The translations under genes and the position numbers were made by a program. Of a stretch of DNA of 64,000 bases, positions 1 through 9,679 are shown piece by piece. Position 1 is the stretch's first letter, and each line of letters starts with the position of its first letter. The DNA is from Roseomonas sp. (GTDB lineage Bacteria > Pseudomonadota > Alphaproteobacteria > Acetobacterales > Acetobacteraceae): NCBI GenBank assembly GCA_031180725.1, contig JAPSLO010000001.1:744001-808000 (forward strand), read 5' to 3'. The notes below the pieces were generated by a model that saw only the letters and a list, made by a program, of their open reading frames with translations, had not been told where the DNA came from and did no database searches.

Positions 1-585
1 GGTCCAGTATTCGCGGGCCCGGAAGGCCTCGATTTCCGCCTCTCGCTCGCAGATCAGGCGCAGCGCGACTGATTGCACGCGGCCGGCCGACTTGCTGCCC
101 GGCAGCTTGCGCCAGAGCACGGGGGAGAGGTTGAAGCCCACCAAGTAGTCCAGCGCGCGGCGGGCGAGATACGCCTCGATCAGCGGCGTATCCAGGTCGC
201 GCGGGGCGGCCAGCGCAGTCTGGATGGCGCGCTTGGTGATCTCGTTGAAGGTGATGCGGTTGACCTCGACCCCCTTCAGCGCGCCACGGCGGGCCAGCAT
301 GTCCTTCACATGCCAGGAGATCGCCTCGCCCTCGCGATCCGGGTCGGTAGCCAGGAACAGGCGGCGGGCGCCCTTCAGCGCCTTGGCGATGGCGCCGACC
401 TGGCGCTCGCCACGCTCATCCGCCTCCCAGTCCATGGCGAAGTCCTGCTCAGGGCGGACACTGCCATCCTTGGGCGGAAGGTCCCGCACATGGCCGAAGG
501 AGGCCAGGACGGTGAAGTCGCGGCCGAGATACTTGTTGATGGTCTTGGCCTTCGCAGGGCTTTCGACCACGACGACATCGGGCAT
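1..585 (-). CDS. topA: DNA topoisomerase I, N-terminal part (runs off the window start)
   Basis: Type IA topoisomerase that relaxes negative supercoils. Only the first 195 codons are present. The protein opens MPDVVVVESPAKAKTINKYL, the classical TOPRIM start with its catalytic-region glutamate, and has the acidic metal-binding motif DPDREGEA at residues 81-88. SAGRVQSVALR near residue 165 is also typical of TopA. The ATG at 583-585 is chosen because the TOPRIM strand begins immediately after it. It lies about 60 bp downstream of dprA in the same direction, which is the usual alphaproteobacterial dprA-topA order. The TOPRIM domain is complete; the active-site tyrosine region and zinc-binding C-terminus lie outside the window. 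Confidence 0.97.
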   Translation of the reverse strand, partial: MPDVVVVESPAKAKTINKYLGRDFTVLASFGHVRDLPPKDGSVRPEQDFAMDWEADERGERQVGAIAKALKGARRLFLATDPDREGEAISWHVKDMLARRGALKGVEVNRITFNEITKRAIQTALAAPRDLDTPLIEAYLARRALDYLVGFNLSPVLWRKLPGSKSAGRVQSVALRLICEREAEIEAFRAREYWT

Positions 586-646
586 TGGGTCTTGGTTCGC
601 CTTGGTTCCTTCGGGCCGCGCCGCACGACGGGCGGGCCTGATTATC

Positions 647-1780
647 TCAGCCTGCCGAACGCGCGACCCGGTCGCCGGGTAGGGATTCCACCAGCCCGGA
701 CAGCTCCAGGTCCAGCAGGATGGCCCGCACGGCTGGCGCGGAGAGGTGGCAGCGCCGGACCAGATCGTCAACGCCCACGGGTGTAGGCCCAATCATTTCA
801 AGAAGTTGTGCCTCGGCATCCGCTGGGGGCGGAGACTCCGGCGCAACCGCTTCGGCTTCTGCTTCGGTTTCGGCCTGGCTCCGCGGGCCGTGCGGGCGGG
901 GGGTGAAGAGAGGCAGGGTGCGGGGAGCTGCGGGCAGGTTTGCCAGCACATCCTCCGCCCCCTCAACCAGATGGGCGCCCTGGCGGATCAGATCATTGGC
1001 GCCACGGCAGCGCGGATCGAGTGGGCTGCCCGGCACGGCAAAGATCTCCCGCCCCGCCTCCAGGGCCAGGCGCGCGGTGATGAGGCTGCCGGAGCGCAGC
1101 GCGGCCTCGACCACCACCACGCCCAGGCAGAGACCGGCGACAATCCGGTTGCGGCGCGGGAAATGGCGCGCCTGGGGGGCCGTGCCAAGGGGGGCCTCCG
1201 CCACCACCGCTCCGCCCTCGGCGGCGATGCGGGCCTGAAGGGAGGCGTTCTCCGGCGGATAGGGTTGGTCCAGCCCGCCTGCGACCACTGCGGTGGTGCG
1301 GCCATGCGCGTTCAGCGCGCCCTGATGCGCGGCTGCGTCCACGCCGCGGGCCAGGCCAGAGGTGACGACGATGCCAGCAGTAGTCAGGCCGGCCGCCAGT
1401 TCCTCTGCCATGCGCCGCCCGGCGGCGGAGGCCGAGCGGGAACCGACCACGCCGACCTGCCGGCGGGAGAGCAGGCTGGCATCGCCCAGCACGGCCAGGA
1501 GCGGCGGCGCGTCCTCGGTCTCGGCCAGAAGCGGCGGGTAGCCGGGGCCGCCCCAGTGCAGCCAGATGCCGCCCATGCGGGCCAGCGCCTCCATCTCGCG
1601 TTCGGCCGCATCCTTCGGGAAAGGGATCAGCGGGCGGCCTGCGGCGGCGGTGATGCGGGGGAGCGCCTCCAGCGCCGATTCGGCCCGCAGATGGCGTTCC
1701 AGCAGGCGGCGGAAGGTGGCAGGGCCAACGCCTTCCGTACGCGCCAGGCGGAGGCGCGCCAGCTCCTCCGCCGGGTGCAT
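647..1780 (-). CDS. dprA: DNA-processing protein DprA
   Basis: Single-strand DNA-binding RecA loader used in natural transformation. The 377-residue protein has an N-terminal helical (SAM-like) segment, a Rossmann-like DprA core starting around residue 108 (VGVVGSRSASAAGRR), the conserved SGLARGVDAAAH motif, and VVAGGLDQPYPPEN. After an Ala/Glu-rich linker (about 300-318) the last 60 residues form the winged-helix domain found in many DprA proteins. One base separates it from the plsY stop, so plsY, dprA and topA look co-transcribed. DprA is common in bacteria with no known competence, so it does not by itself show transformability. Confidence 0.95.
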   Translation of the reverse strand: MHPAEELARLRLARTEGVGPATFRRLLERHLRAESALEALPRITAAAGRPLIPFPKDAAEREMEALARMGGIWLHWGGPGYPPLLAETEDAPPLLAVLGDASLLSRRQVGVVGSRSASAAGRRMAEELAAGLTTAGIVVTSGLARGVDAAAHQGALNAHGRTTAVVAGGLDQPYPPENASLQARIAAEGGAVVAEAPLGTAPQARHFPRRNRIVAGLCLGVVVVEAALRSGSLITARLALEAGREIFAVPGSPLDPRCRGANDLIRQGAHLVEGAEDVLANLPAAPRTLPLFTPRPHGPRSQAETEAEAEAVAPESPPPADAEAQLLEMIGPTPVGVDDLVRRCHLSAPAVRAILLDLELSGLVESLPGDRVARSAG

Positions 1781-1781
1781 C

Positions 1782-2369
1782 TCAGCCCTTCCTGCCGACG
1801 CGCGGCTCGGTGCCGGCGATCAGGCGCTGGATATTGGCCTTGTGGCGGAAGACGATCAGGGCCGAGAGGCCGAGGGCAAAGACGGCCAATTGCCAATCGC
1901 CCAGCAGTAGCGCCGCGATCGGTGCTGCCACGCAGGCGGCCAGCGCGCTGGCCGAGGAGATACGCGTGACGGCGAAGGCGACGGCCCAGGCGGCCAGTGC
2001 GATCAGGCCCAGCCACCATTGCGCGGCCAGCAGCACGCCCGCGCCGGTGGCCACGCCCTTGCCACCCTTGAAGCCGAGCCAGACCGGGAAGGCGTGGCCG
2101 GCCATGGCGGCGAAGCCGGCGACCAGCGCCGCCGTCTCTCCCCAGACATAACGGGCGATCAGTAAGGCGAGGACGCCCTTCAGCACATCCAGCACCAGGG
2201 TAGCGGCGGCCAGAGCCTTGTTGCCGGTGCGCAGCACATTGGTGGCACCGATATTGCCCGAGCCGATGCTGCGGATGTCCCCGAGCCCCGCCGCCTTGGT
2301 GAGGATCAGGCCATAGGGGACGGAGCCCAGAAGGTAGCCGAGCGCGGCCGCGAAGATCATTTCCATCAC
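1782..2369 (-). CDS. plsY: Acyl-phosphate:glycerol-3-phosphate acyltransferase PlsY
   Basis: Inner-membrane enzyme that transfers the acyl group from acyl-phosphate to glycerol-3-phosphate, the first step of phospholipid synthesis. The 195-residue protein is almost entirely hydrophobic with about five membrane segments. It carries the family's conserved loops: GSVPYGLI near the N-terminus, [12 protein letters not shown] (residues 36-47) and [18 protein letters not shown] (about 91-108). Its start overlaps the stop of the dihydroorotase-like gene by 4 bp (ATGA), indicating translational coupling in a pyrC-plsY-dprA-topA string. Confidence 0.97.
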   Translation of the reverse strand: MMEMIFAAALGYLLGSVPYGLILTKAAGLGDIRSIGSGNIGATNVLRTGNKALAAATLVLDVLKGVLALLIARYVWGETAALVAGFAAMAGHAFPVWLGFKGGKGVATGAGVLLAAQWWLGLIALAAWAVAFAVTRISSASALAACVAAPIAALLLGDWQLAVFALGLSALIVFRHKANIQRLIAGTEPRVGRKG

Positions 2370-3640
2370 CCGAACACCCGCCGGCCGGCCTTCCAGGTGC
2401 CGAGCACCCGCCCTTCCAGGGCCCTTCCATCGAAGGGCGTATTCTGCGCCTTGCCGGGCAGCCTGCCGGCCTCCACGCGCCAGCCACGTTCCGGGTGGAA
2501 CAGCACCAGGTCGGCCGGTGCGCCCTTCCGCAGCGTGCCGGCTTCCAGGCCCAGCAGCTTCGCCGGCTGGGCGGTCAGCAGGTCCAGCGCCTGCAGCAGC
2601 GTCAGGTCGCCACCATGCACGCGGGCCAGGGTGACGCCGAGCAGCGTCGCGAGCCCCGCGCCGCCGGCCTCGGCCTGGGCGAAGGGCAGGCGCTTGTCAT
2701 CCGCATCGCGCGGCTGGTGGTCGGAGGCGATGGCATCAATGGTGCCGTCCTTCAGCGCCGCGATCACCGCCAGCCTGTCGGCCTCTTCCCGCAGCGGTGG
2801 GGAGAGCTTGGCATAGGTGCGGTATTCGCCGATCGCCGTCTCGTTCAGGTCGAAATAGGGCGGCGCGGTATCGCAGGTGACGGAGAGCCCTTCCTCCTTC
2901 GCTGCCCGGACCTTCGCCAGGGCGGCGGCGGTGGAGACATGAGCGAAATGGACATGGCCCCTGGTCAGCCGGGCGAGGGCGATGTCGCGCTCCACCATCA
3001 TCGCCTCGGCCGCGACAGGGATGCCGGGCAGGCCCATGCGGGTGGCGCGTTCGCCTTCCGTGGCGGCACCGCCGACCGCCAGCGTCGGCTCTTCTGGGTG
3101 CTGCACGACGAAACTGCCGAAGGCGCGGGCATAGCTGAGCGCCAGCCGCATGGTGCGCGCATTCCCAATCGCCTTGCGCCCATCGGTGAAGGCGATGGCG
3201 CCGGCTTCCTTCAGCAGGCCGAATTCGCTGATATCTTTGCCCTCGCAGCCGGCGGTGGCGGCGGCATAGGGCAGGATGGTGAGGCAGCCGGTGGATTCGC
3301 CCTTGCGGATGACGAACTGGATCAGCGCCGGGTCATCCAGCACCGGGTGGGTGTCCGGCAGGGCGCAGAGCGTTGTGATGCCCCCCGCGGCCGCGGCCTG
3401 GGCGGCGGAGGCGATGGTTTCCCGGTGCTCGAAGCCGGGCTCGCCGAGGGCGGCGCGGAGGTCCACCAGGCCGGGGGCGAGACAGGCGCCGGCGCAATCG
3501 ACCGTGATGGCGTCGTCAGGGCGGCCGAGATTGCCGCCGTGATCGAGGATCACGCCATCCCGCACCAGCAGCGCCCCGGGGGTGTCCAGGCCGCTGGCCG
3601 GATCGAGCAGCCGGGCACTGGTGAAGAGAGTGGCGGACAT
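2366..3640 (-). CDS. Dihydroorotase-like protein lacking the HxH zinc site (PyrC-type partner of aspartate transcarbamoylase)
   Basis: The 424-residue protein has the amidohydrolase fold of class I dihydroorotases and the family's ASDH segment. The region that should read D-x-H-x-H-x-x-EPG instead reads [10 protein letters not shown], so both metal histidines are replaced (R62, A64). The usual APH motif after ASDH is QPR. Family knowledge: pyrB-linked PyrC' or PyrX proteins of pseudomonads are inactive dihydroorotase homologues that help assemble the transcarbamoylase, and many alphaproteobacterial pyrB-linked copies show the same loss. A separate active PyrC would then be needed elsewhere. 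The ATG at 3640 is chosen because homology starts there; the open frame extends upstream without similarity. An antisense gene separates it from pyrB. Confidence 0.88.
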   Translation of the reverse strand: MSATLFTSARLLDPASGLDTPGALLVRDGVILDHGGNLGRPDDAITVDCAGACLAPGLVDLRAALGEPGFEHRETIASAAQAAAAGGITTLCALPDTHPVLDDPALIQFVIRKGESTGCLTILPYAAATAGCEGKDISEFGLLKEAGAIAFTDGRKAIGNARTMRLALSYARAFGSFVVQHPEEPTLAVGGAATEGERATRMGLPGIPVAAEAMMVERDIALARLTRGHVHFAHVSTAAALAKVRAAKEEGLSVTCDTAPPYFDLNETAIGEYRTYAKLSPPLREEADRLAVIAALKDGTIDAIASDHQPRDADDKRLPFAQAEAGGAGLATLLGVTLARVHGGDLTLLQALDLLTAQPAKLLGLEAGTLRKGAPADLVLFHPERGWRVEAGRLPGKAQNTPFDGRALEGRVLGTWKAGRRVFG

Positions 3641-3795
3641 GCCGCCCTTATAACCGCCGGCGCGAGTCCCGCCACCGGGCTCTCCCGGCGCACCGGCCGC
3701 CCGAACGCCTGCCGCCGCCGTAGTGCCCCGGCTGCAGACGCTGGCGCCCGCGCGGCCGTCGGTTATGGTCATCCGGCTGCAAGAAGGGCTCCTGG

Positions 3796-4770
3796 ATGAT
3801 GCGCAGACGCTCCCTGCTCGCCCTGCCCGCGAGTTTGCTGCCGGTGCCGTCGCTGGCGCAGACCACCTGGCCCACGCGGCCCATCCGCATCGTGGTGCCC
3901 TTCGCGGCGGGAGGCAGCACCGATATCTCCACCCGTCTGCTGGCGCCACGGATCCAGCAAGTGCTTGGCCAGCCCGTGGTGATCGAGAATCGTGGCGGGG
4001 CCGGGGGCACCTTGGGATCGGATGCCGTGGCGAAGTCGGCGCCGGATGGCAGCACCTTCCTGATGGGCACCATTTCGACCCATGTCCTGGCCGTCGGTCT
4101 CTACGGGCCGCGCCTGCCTTATGACCCGGAACGCGATTTCGTGGCGGTGGCGCCGACCGTGATGGTGCCAATCTGCATCACCGTGCATCCCTCCATGGGC
4201 GTGACGGACCTGGCCGGGCTGATCGCGCTGATCAAGGCCAGTCCCGGCAAGATTGCCTATGGCACCGGCGGGGCGGGCGGCTCGGCGCATATCGGCGCGG
4301 TGGCATTCCTGAACGCCATCGGGGCGGAGGCGACCCATGTGCCCTATCGCGGCAGCGCGCCGATGCTGACGGATATGTTGGCCGGCCAGGTCTCGCTGTG
4401 CTTCGACACGCCGGCACTGATCGCACCCCACCACGCCGCCGGGCGGCTTCGCTGCCTGGCCGTGGCAACCGCCGCACGCTCGCCCCTGATGCCGGATGTG
4501 CCCACCTCGGAAGAGGCGGGGCTGCCGGGCTACAAGGCCTATTCCTGGTTCGGGCTCTTCGCCCCGGCTGGCACGCCAGCGCCGATCGTGGCGAAGATGA
4601 ATGCGGCCGTGCGCACCGCGCTGTTGGACCCCACCAACCGTGCTCGGCTGGAGGGACAGGATCTGCCGCCGATCCAGGAAGGCAGCCCGGCGGAGTTCGC
4701 GGCCTTCCTGCGGCGCGAGCTGGAGGTCTGGGTGCCGATGGTTCGCGCGAGCGGGGCCACGGCGGACTGA
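3796..4770 (+). CDS. Bug/TctC-family periplasmic solute-binding receptor
   Basis: Extracytoplasmic receptor of the tripartite tricarboxylate transporter type, binding small carboxylates in the periplasm. It has 324 residues and starts with MMRRRSLLALPASLLPVPSLAQ, a signal peptide with an AQ cleavage site. Typical Bug motifs follow: WPTRPIRIVVPFAAGGSTD, RGGAGGTLGSDAVAKSAPDG, the YGTGGAGGSAHIG segment, THVPYRGSAPMLTDMLAGQV and DVPTSEEAGLPGY. No TctA or TctB membrane gene is nearby, so it is an orphan receptor, a state typical of lineages with many Bug genes. It sits antisense between pyrB and its usual partner gene. The ligand cannot be read from sequence. Confidence 0.93.
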   Translation: MMRRRSLLALPASLLPVPSLAQTTWPTRPIRIVVPFAAGGSTDISTRLLAPRIQQVLGQPVVIENRGGAGGTLGSDAVAKSAPDGSTFLMGTISTHVLAVGLYGPRLPYDPERDFVAVAPTVMVPICITVHPSMGVTDLAGLIALIKASPGKIAYGTGGAGGSAHIGAVAFLNAIGAEATHVPYRGSAPMLTDMLAGQVSLCFDTPALIAPHHAAGRLRCLAVATAARSPLMPDVPTSEEAGLPGYKAYSWFGLFAPAGTPAPIVAKMNAAVRTALLDPTNRARLEGQDLPPIQEGSPAEFAAFLRRELEVWVPMVRASGATAD

Positions 4771-4776
4771 GGGCGG

Positions 4777-4793
4777 GGAGGGCAGAGCCCTCC
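4777..4793. terminator. Short GC-rich hairpin between convergent genes
   Basis: A perfect 7-bp inverted repeat (GGAGGGC / GCCCTCC) with a 3-nt AGA loop sits 6 bp after the Bug stop codon and 13 bp before the pyrB stop. Its place between convergent genes suggests a bidirectional terminator. There is no T-tract on either side, so intrinsic termination would be weak. Confidence 0.45.
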
Positions 4794-4805
4794 GCGCTGC
4801 GCGCC

Positions 4806-5744
4806 CTAGGCGTTCCGCCGCAGGCCCCGCGCCAGCGTGTCCAGCACCGCCATCCGCACTGCAACGCCCATTTCCACCTGTTCGCCGATGACGCTGCGCG
4901 CCGGGTCGTCCGCCACGGCGCTGTCGATCTCGACGCCGCGGTTCATCGGGCCCGGATGCATCACGATCGCGTCCGGCTTCGCCCAGGCGAGCTTCTCGGC
5001 ATCCAGGCCGTAGAAGCGGAAGAACTCGCGCGCGCTGGGGACCAGGCCACCGGTCATCCGTTCCTTCTGCAGCCGCAGCATCATCACCACGTCGGCGTCC
5101 TTGAGGCCGGTCTTCATGTGGTGGTGCACCTCCACGCCCAGCCGCGCGGCCTCCGCCGGGATCAGCGTGGGCGGGCCAACCACGCGGACGCGAGAATTCA
5201 TCGCCAGCAGCAAGTGGATGTTGGACCGCGCGACGCGGGAATGCAGCACATCGCCGCAGATGGCGACCGTCAGCCCCTCCAGCCGGCCCTTGCGGCGGCG
5301 GATGGTCAGCGCGTCTAGCAGGGCCTGGGTGGGGTGTTCATGCGTGCCGTCGCCGGCATTGATGACTGCGGCGTCCACCTTCTGCGCCAGCAGCGCCGGC
5401 GCGCCGGAGATGCCGTGCCGCACCACCAGCAGGTCGGTTTGCATGGCATTCAGGGTGGCCGCGGTGTCCAGCAGGGTCTCGCCCTTGTTCACGCTGCTGG
5501 TGGAGACCGACATGTTCACGATGTCCGCCCCCAGCCGCTTGCCCGCCAACTCGAAGCTGGTGCGGGTGCGGGTGCTGTCCTCGAAGAACAGGTTGATGAG
5601 GGTGCGGCCCTTCAGCAGGTCCCGCTGCGTCTTTCCCTGGCGATTCAGCAGCGCATAGCTTTCCGCCAGGTCCAGCAGGTCCGCGATATAGGGCTGCTCC
5701 AGGCCCTCAATGGCCAGGAGGTGGCGGTGGGGAAAGGGATACAT
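4806..5744 (-). CDS. pyrB: Aspartate carbamoyltransferase catalytic subunit
   Basis: Condenses carbamoyl phosphate and aspartate in de novo pyrimidine synthesis. The 312-residue protein carries the carbamoyl-phosphate site [13 protein letters not shown], the second-site loop [10 protein letters not shown], the [12 protein letters not shown] motif and HPGPMNRG near the C-terminus. The ATG at 5744 ([10 protein letters not shown]) is chosen over the longer frame because family homology starts there. The usual downstream dihydroorotase-like partner is present, but a Bug receptor gene on the other strand separates the two. ruvX lies 40 bp upstream in the same direction. Confidence 0.97.
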   Translation of the reverse strand: MYPFPHRHLLAIEGLEQPYIADLLDLAESYALLNRQGKTQRDLLKGRTLINLFFEDSTRTRTSFELAGKRLGADIVNMSVSTSSVNKGETLLDTAATLNAMQTDLLVVRHGISGAPALLAQKVDAAVINAGDGTHEHPTQALLDALTIRRRKGRLEGLTVAICGDVLHSRVARSNIHLLLAMNSRVRVVGPPTLIPAEAARLGVEVHHHMKTGLKDADVVMMLRLQKERMTGGLVPSAREFFRFYGLDAEKLAWAKPDAIVMHPGPMNRGVEIDSAVADDPARSVIGEQVEMGVAVRMAVLDTLARGLRRNA

Positions 5745-5784
5745 TGCGTGCTGCGTGACTCGCGCGGGGGCCTCGCCGCGGAAC

Positions 5785-6252
5785 CTAGCCCCTCGGCGCG
5801 GAGGCGTCCAAGGCGGCCTGCAGCATGTAGGCAGCGGCGGCCGCATCCACCCGTTCCGCCCGCTTCCCGCGGCTGAGATCGGCCTCGATCATCGCCCGGT
5901 TCACGGCAGCCGAAGACAGGCGCTCGTCCCAGAAGGCCACCGGCAGCCCGGCGGCCTCGGCGATGGCGCGGCCCCAATCCTTCGCCGCCTGGGCGGCCGG
6001 GCCGAAGCTGCCGTCCATGTTGAGCGGCAGCCCCACCACCAGCCCGCCAGCGCCCTCCTTCCGGGCGATGGCCGCGAGCTCCGCCGCATTCGCCGCCAGC
6101 TTGCCGCGCTTCAGCGCGCCATAAGGGGAGGCGAGGGTCAGTGACACGTCGCTCAGCGCCACTCCGACCAGCCTCGTGCCGGGGTCGAGCCCGATCAACC
6201 GCGTCCCGCGGGGCAGGCTGGCGCGAAGCTCAGGCAGGGACAGGGGTGTCAT
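5785..6252 (-). CDS. ruvX: Putative pre-16S rRNA nuclease / Holliday junction resolvase-like protein (YqgF family)
   Basis: RNase H-like nuclease implicated in 16S rRNA 5' maturation. The 155-residue protein has [17 protein letters not shown] (first catalytic aspartate in LDPG), [18 protein letters not shown], and the [15 protein letters not shown] motif, and ends with an [12 protein letters not shown] helix carrying the last acidic residue. The ATG at 6252 is preferred over a GTG five codons upstream. pyrB follows in the same direction. In many alphaproteobacteria ruvX lies next to gatC; here a haloperoxidase-like gene sits between them. Confidence 0.93.
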   Translation of the reverse strand: MTPLSLPELRASLPRGTRLIGLDPGTRLVGVALSDVSLTLASPYGALKRGKLAANAAELAAIARKEGAGGLVVGLPLNMDGSFGPAAQAAKDWGRAIAEAAGLPVAFWDERLSSAAVNRAMIEADLSRGKRAERVDAAAAAYMLQAALDASAPRG

Positions 6253-6312
6253 GCGGCCGGCAAGCACCGCATCCGGCCGCCCCGGTCAAGCGCCGGGGCG
6301 GCCGGGGCCTGG

Positions 6313-7644
6313 CTATTCCAGCGGCTTCAGGTGCTGGGCCACGGCGAAGCGGCCAATCTGCCGGCCCAGCGCCAGGCCCGCGTCGCAGGCGAAGCGGAAA
6401 TGCAGGCCGGCCAGCACGCGGCTTTCCGCATTCTCCTCCGCTGCCGCCGAGAAGCTGGAGAAGCGGCGCACCGGCTGGGCCGGCAAGGCGGAGGAGGAGG
6501 CGAAGGCGAAGGGCATCGCATCCCCCAGCAGGATGGCCATCACCTCGGCCGCCGCTGCGCCCAGGGCGCTGTGCGTGGAGGGATGGTCCTGGATCGGCGG
6601 CGTGGGAAGCAGCGGCTCCCAGGCGGCGTCGGGCAGGGTCGCCGTGTTACCATCAGTCGCCGCGGCTCGAATAGCCGTGACGGGGCGCCAGGCATCGTAA
6701 TGCAATTTGGAATCCCAGCCCGCCACATAGCTGTCAGCCAGCGCCATGTTCACCAGGGCGAAGAAGCGGGCGCCCTGCCACAGATCCAGCCCGCGCTCCC
6801 GCGCCACCACCCGCGCGATGCGGTTCCAGCCGATGTCGGAGAACTCGTACCAGAAATGGGCGATGCGGGTCTGTTCCGGGCTGCGGGCGGCGGAGTCCTT
6901 GCTGCCCAGGGACTTCACCTCGTCGAAGGCGGCGGCATAGGCGGCGCTTTCCAGCGCCGGCGGGCCGGGGACGCGGAACTGGTCCGGGCTGCGCAGCGCG
7001 AAGGGGCGCAGCTTGCGCCAATGCGGGGCGAAGAGGCTGTCGAAGCCCGGCGTGTAGCGATAGGCGCCGGGCCGGTCGGCGGGCGCGTAGGCCAGCTGGT
7101 CCGTGGCGCCATCCGTCGCGCGGTCGGCCAGGACGGCGCGCGCGGCCGCAACCCCCAGCGCCCGACCGCGGGCCATGGGCGCGCTGGCACCAGATTCGGC
7201 GAGCGTCCGGCCCAACTCCGCCTCCAGCGCCGCCTCCTGGCCCGGCAGGGCGGCCCGCAGCACCTCATGCGCCGCCACCGCCGCCGCAACGGCGGGGTCC
7301 GCGCCTGTATCGCGCGCCTCCAGCGCATAGGTGGCGAAGCGCGGCGCGGCCGCATTCACGGCGTCATGCATCGCCAGGTGCATCATCGCCAGCAAGCGGC
7401 TGGCACCCAGGGGGTCGCGGTACTGCTGCTCGGCCTGGATGGCGCGGAAGGCGGTCAGGCTCCATTCCGCCGTCAGATGGCCGCAGCGGAAGCCGCACCA
7501 GCTTGCGTCATCGGCCGCGGCGATCGCCTCTGTCGGCGTGACGGCACGCCAGGCGGCGAGGCCCGCCGCGCCCAGAGCGGCGCCAGCCAGGGCCTGCAGG
7601 CCTGCCCGGCGGCCGAAGCCGTGATGTCGAGATTGCTCCGCCAT
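6313..7644 (-). CDS. Tat-exported vanadium-dependent haloperoxidase / PAP2-type phosphatase-like protein
   Basis: The 443-residue protein starts with a twin-arginine leader (GFGRRAGLQALAGAALGAAG, about residues 9-28), so it is probably exported folded. The vanadate/phosphate pocket of the PAP2-haloperoxidase superfamily is recognisable: K313-x6-R320-P321, H354-PSTH-358, and R409-x5-H415 followed by D421. Family members are either vanadium haloperoxidases or acid phosphatases, and the sequence alone does not separate them. The ATG at 7644 is chosen because GGGAGA lies just upstream. It is a single-gene unit divergent from gatC, with a 257-bp intergenic region that must hold promoters for both. 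Confidence 0.85.
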   Translation of the reverse strand: MAEQSRHHGFGRRAGLQALAGAALGAAGLAAWRAVTPTEAIAAADDASWCGFRCGHLTAEWSLTAFRAIQAEQQYRDPLGASRLLAMMHLAMHDAVNAAAPRFATYALEARDTGADPAVAAAVAAHEVLRAALPGQEAALEAELGRTLAESGASAPMARGRALGVAAARAVLADRATDGATDQLAYAPADRPGAYRYTPGFDSLFAPHWRKLRPFALRSPDQFRVPGPPALESAAYAAAFDEVKSLGSKDSAARSPEQTRIAHFWYEFSDIGWNRIARVVARERGLDLWQGARFFALVNMALADSYVAGWDSKLHYDAWRPVTAIRAAATDGNTATLPDAAWEPLLPTPPIQDHPSTHSALGAAAAEVMAILLGDAMPFAFASSSALPAQPVRRFSSFSAAAEENAESRVLAGLHFRFACDAGLALGRQIGRFAVAQHLKPLE

Positions 7645-7901
7645 GTCCTTGTTCTCCCGTCCTTGTTTCTGCCCGCGCCAGGCGGCGCGGTTGCGGGGGT
7701 TTTCGGCCGGCCGGGTTTCGATCCGATGTTGTGGGCGGCGCAATCTGGTTCCGGCGCGGTTTCGCGGCCATGTCGCGTGCGACGTGGCTTTCGTGACGGT
7801 TGCGCGGCCGCCAGGCCCGGCCAGTCAGGGTGACGGGCCTTGACTTCCGGGCGCCCGGACGCTTCCTCGGCAGGGTTCTGGACCCTGGAAACCCGCAGCG
7901 C

Positions 7902-8198
7902 ATGTCACTCGACGCCGCCACGGTGAGGCGTATCGCCTCGCTCGCCCGCATCCGGCTGGAGGAAGAGGAGGTCGGCCGCATGCAGGCCGAACTGAACGGC
8001 ATCCTCGGCTGGATCGAGCAATTGCAGGAGGTGGATACCGAGGGCGTGGAGCCGATGGCCGGCGGCGCGCCGGCGGGCCAGCCCGCGATGCGGATGCGCG
8101 AGGATGAGGTGACGGATGGCAGCATCGCGGATGCGGTGCTGGCCAATGCGCCCGACCGCGCGAATGACTACTTCGCCGTGCCGAAGGTGGTCGAGTGA
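7902..8198 (+). CDS. gatC: Asp-tRNA(Asn)/Glu-tRNA(Gln) amidotransferase subunit C
   Basis: Small subunit that clamps GatA to GatB in the amidotransferase converting Glu-tRNA(Gln) and Asp-tRNA(Asn) to the amidated forms. The 98-residue protein has the family's pattern: [21 protein letters not shown], the helix [21 protein letters not shown], and a C-terminal FAVPKVVE. It opens the gatCAB operon. The ATG at 7902 gives the canonical N-terminus; the upstream extension of the open frame has no similarity. Its stop overlaps the gatA start by 1 bp. Confidence 0.97.
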   Translation: MSLDAATVRRIASLARIRLEEEEVGRMQAELNGILGWIEQLQEVDTEGVEPMAGGAPAGQPAMRMREDEVTDGSIADAVLANAPDRANDYFAVPKVVE

Positions 8199-9679
8199 TG
8201 CGCCCGACGGACCTGACCCTGAAGGGCGCCCTGGACGCGCTGAATGCCGGCGAGACGACTTCCGTCGCGCTGACCGAGGCCTTCCTGGAGGCGATCGCGC
8301 GGCTCAACCCACGGCTGAACGCCTTCGTCACCGTCACGGCGGAGAAGGCCCTGGAGGCGGCGAAGGCCAGTGATGCACGCCGGGCCGCCGGGCAGGCAGG
8401 CCCGCTGGAAGGCGCGCCGATTGCCATCAAAGACCTGTTCTGTACCGCCGGCGTCCAGACCACCGCGGGCAGCCGGATCCTGGGCGGCTTCGTGCCGCCC
8501 TATGAGAGCACGGTCACCGCGAACCTGCTGCGCGATGGCGCGGTGTTCCTGGGCAAGGTGAACATGGACGAGTTCGCCATGGGCTCCTCCAACACCACCA
8601 GCGCGAGTGGGCCGGTGGAGAACCCCTGGAGCCGCGCGAACAACCCCGATACGCGGCTGGTGCCGGGCGGGTCGTCGGGCGGTTCGGCCGCGGCGGTGGC
8701 AGCGCGGTTGGCGCTGGGCGCGACGGCGACGGATACCGGCGGCTCCATCCGCCAGCCGGCGGCCTTCTGCGGTATCGCGGGCATCAAGCCGACCTATGGG
8801 CGGTGCAGCCGCTTCGGCATCGTGGCCTTCGCCTCCAGCCTGGACCAGGCGGGGCCGGTGGCGCGCACGGTGGAGGACTGCGCCATCCTGCTGAAGTCCA
8901 TGGCCGGCTTCGACCCGAAGGATGCCACCAGCGCGGATGTGCCGGTGCCGGATTTTGCTGCCGCCTGCGGCCGGTCCGTGAAGGGCCTGCGCATCGGCGT
9001 GCCGAAGGAGTACCGGCTTGATGGCCTGGCGCCGGAGATCGGCGCGCTGTGGGAGCAGGGCCTGCAATGGCTGCGCGACCAGGGTGCAGAAACCGTCGAG
9101 ATCAGCCTGCCGCACACCAAATACGCCCTGCCGACCTACTATATCGTGGCGCCGGCCGAGGCGTCCTCGAACCTGGCGCGGTATGACGGCGTGCGCTTCG
9201 GGCTGCGCAAGACGGAAGCCAGTTCCGACCTGCGCGACCTGTATGAGCGCACGCGTGCGGCCGGCTTCGGGCAGGAGGTGCGCCGGCGCATCATGATCGG
9301 CACCTATGTGCTGAGCGCGGGCTATTACGACGCCTATTACCTGAAGGCGCAGAAGGTGCGCGCGCTGATCCGCCGCGACTTCGAGCAGGCCTGGGGCAAG
9401 GTGGACGCCATCGTCACGCCTGCCACTCCCACCGCCGCTTTCGGCATGGATGAGCGGCAGGACGACCCGGTGACGATGTACCTCAACGACGTCTTCACCG
9501 TGACGGCGAATTTGGCAGGCTTGCCGGGCCTAGCGGTGCCGGCGGGGCTCGATCCGCAGGGCCTGCCGCTGGGGCTGCAGGTGATTGGCAAGCCCTTCGA
9601 CGAGGAGACGTGCTTCAGCGTCGGCGCCGCGCTGGAGCGTGCCGCCAACTTCACGGCCCTGCCGGGGATCCGCGCATGA
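8198..9679 (+). CDS. gatA: Asp-tRNA(Asn)/Glu-tRNA(Gln) amidotransferase subunit A
   Basis: Amidase-signature subunit that hydrolyses glutamine to supply ammonia. The 493-residue protein carries the Ser-cisSer-Lys triad: K78 in [10 protein letters not shown]159 in the [11 protein letters not shown] loop and S183 in [11 protein letters not shown]. Length and order match the family. The ATG at 8198 overlaps the gatC stop (TGATG); a GTG one codon upstream is a less likely start. The gatB start overlaps its stop (ATGA), so all three subunits are translationally coupled, fitting a stoichiometric complex. Confidence 0.98.
   Translation: MRPTDLTLKGALDALNAGETTSVALTEAFLEAIARLNPRLNAFVTVTAEKALEAAKASDARRAAGQAGPLEGAPIAIKDLFCTAGVQTTAGSRILGGFVPPYESTVTANLLRDGAVFLGKVNMDEFAMGSSNTTSASGPVENPWSRANNPDTRLVPGGSSGGSAAAVAARLALGATATDTGGSIRQPAAFCGIAGIKPTYGRCSRFGIVAFASSLDQAGPVARTVEDCAILLKSMAGFDPKDATSADVPVPDFAAACGRSVKGLRIGVPKEYRLDGLAPEIGALWEQGLQWLRDQGAETVEISLPHTKYALPTYYIVAPAEASSNLARYDGVRFGLRKTEASSDLRDLYERTRAAGFGQEVRRRIMIGTYVLSAGYYDAYYLKAQKVRALIRRDFEQAWGKVDAIVTPATPTAAFGMDERQDDPVTMYLNDVFTVTANLAGLPGLAVPAGLDPQGLPLGLQVIGKPFDEETCFSVGAALERAANFTALPGIRA

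Noticed and set aside
746-1969. 407-codon open frame antisense to dprA
   Set aside because: No start signals or recognisable domain; dprA on the minus strand is complete.
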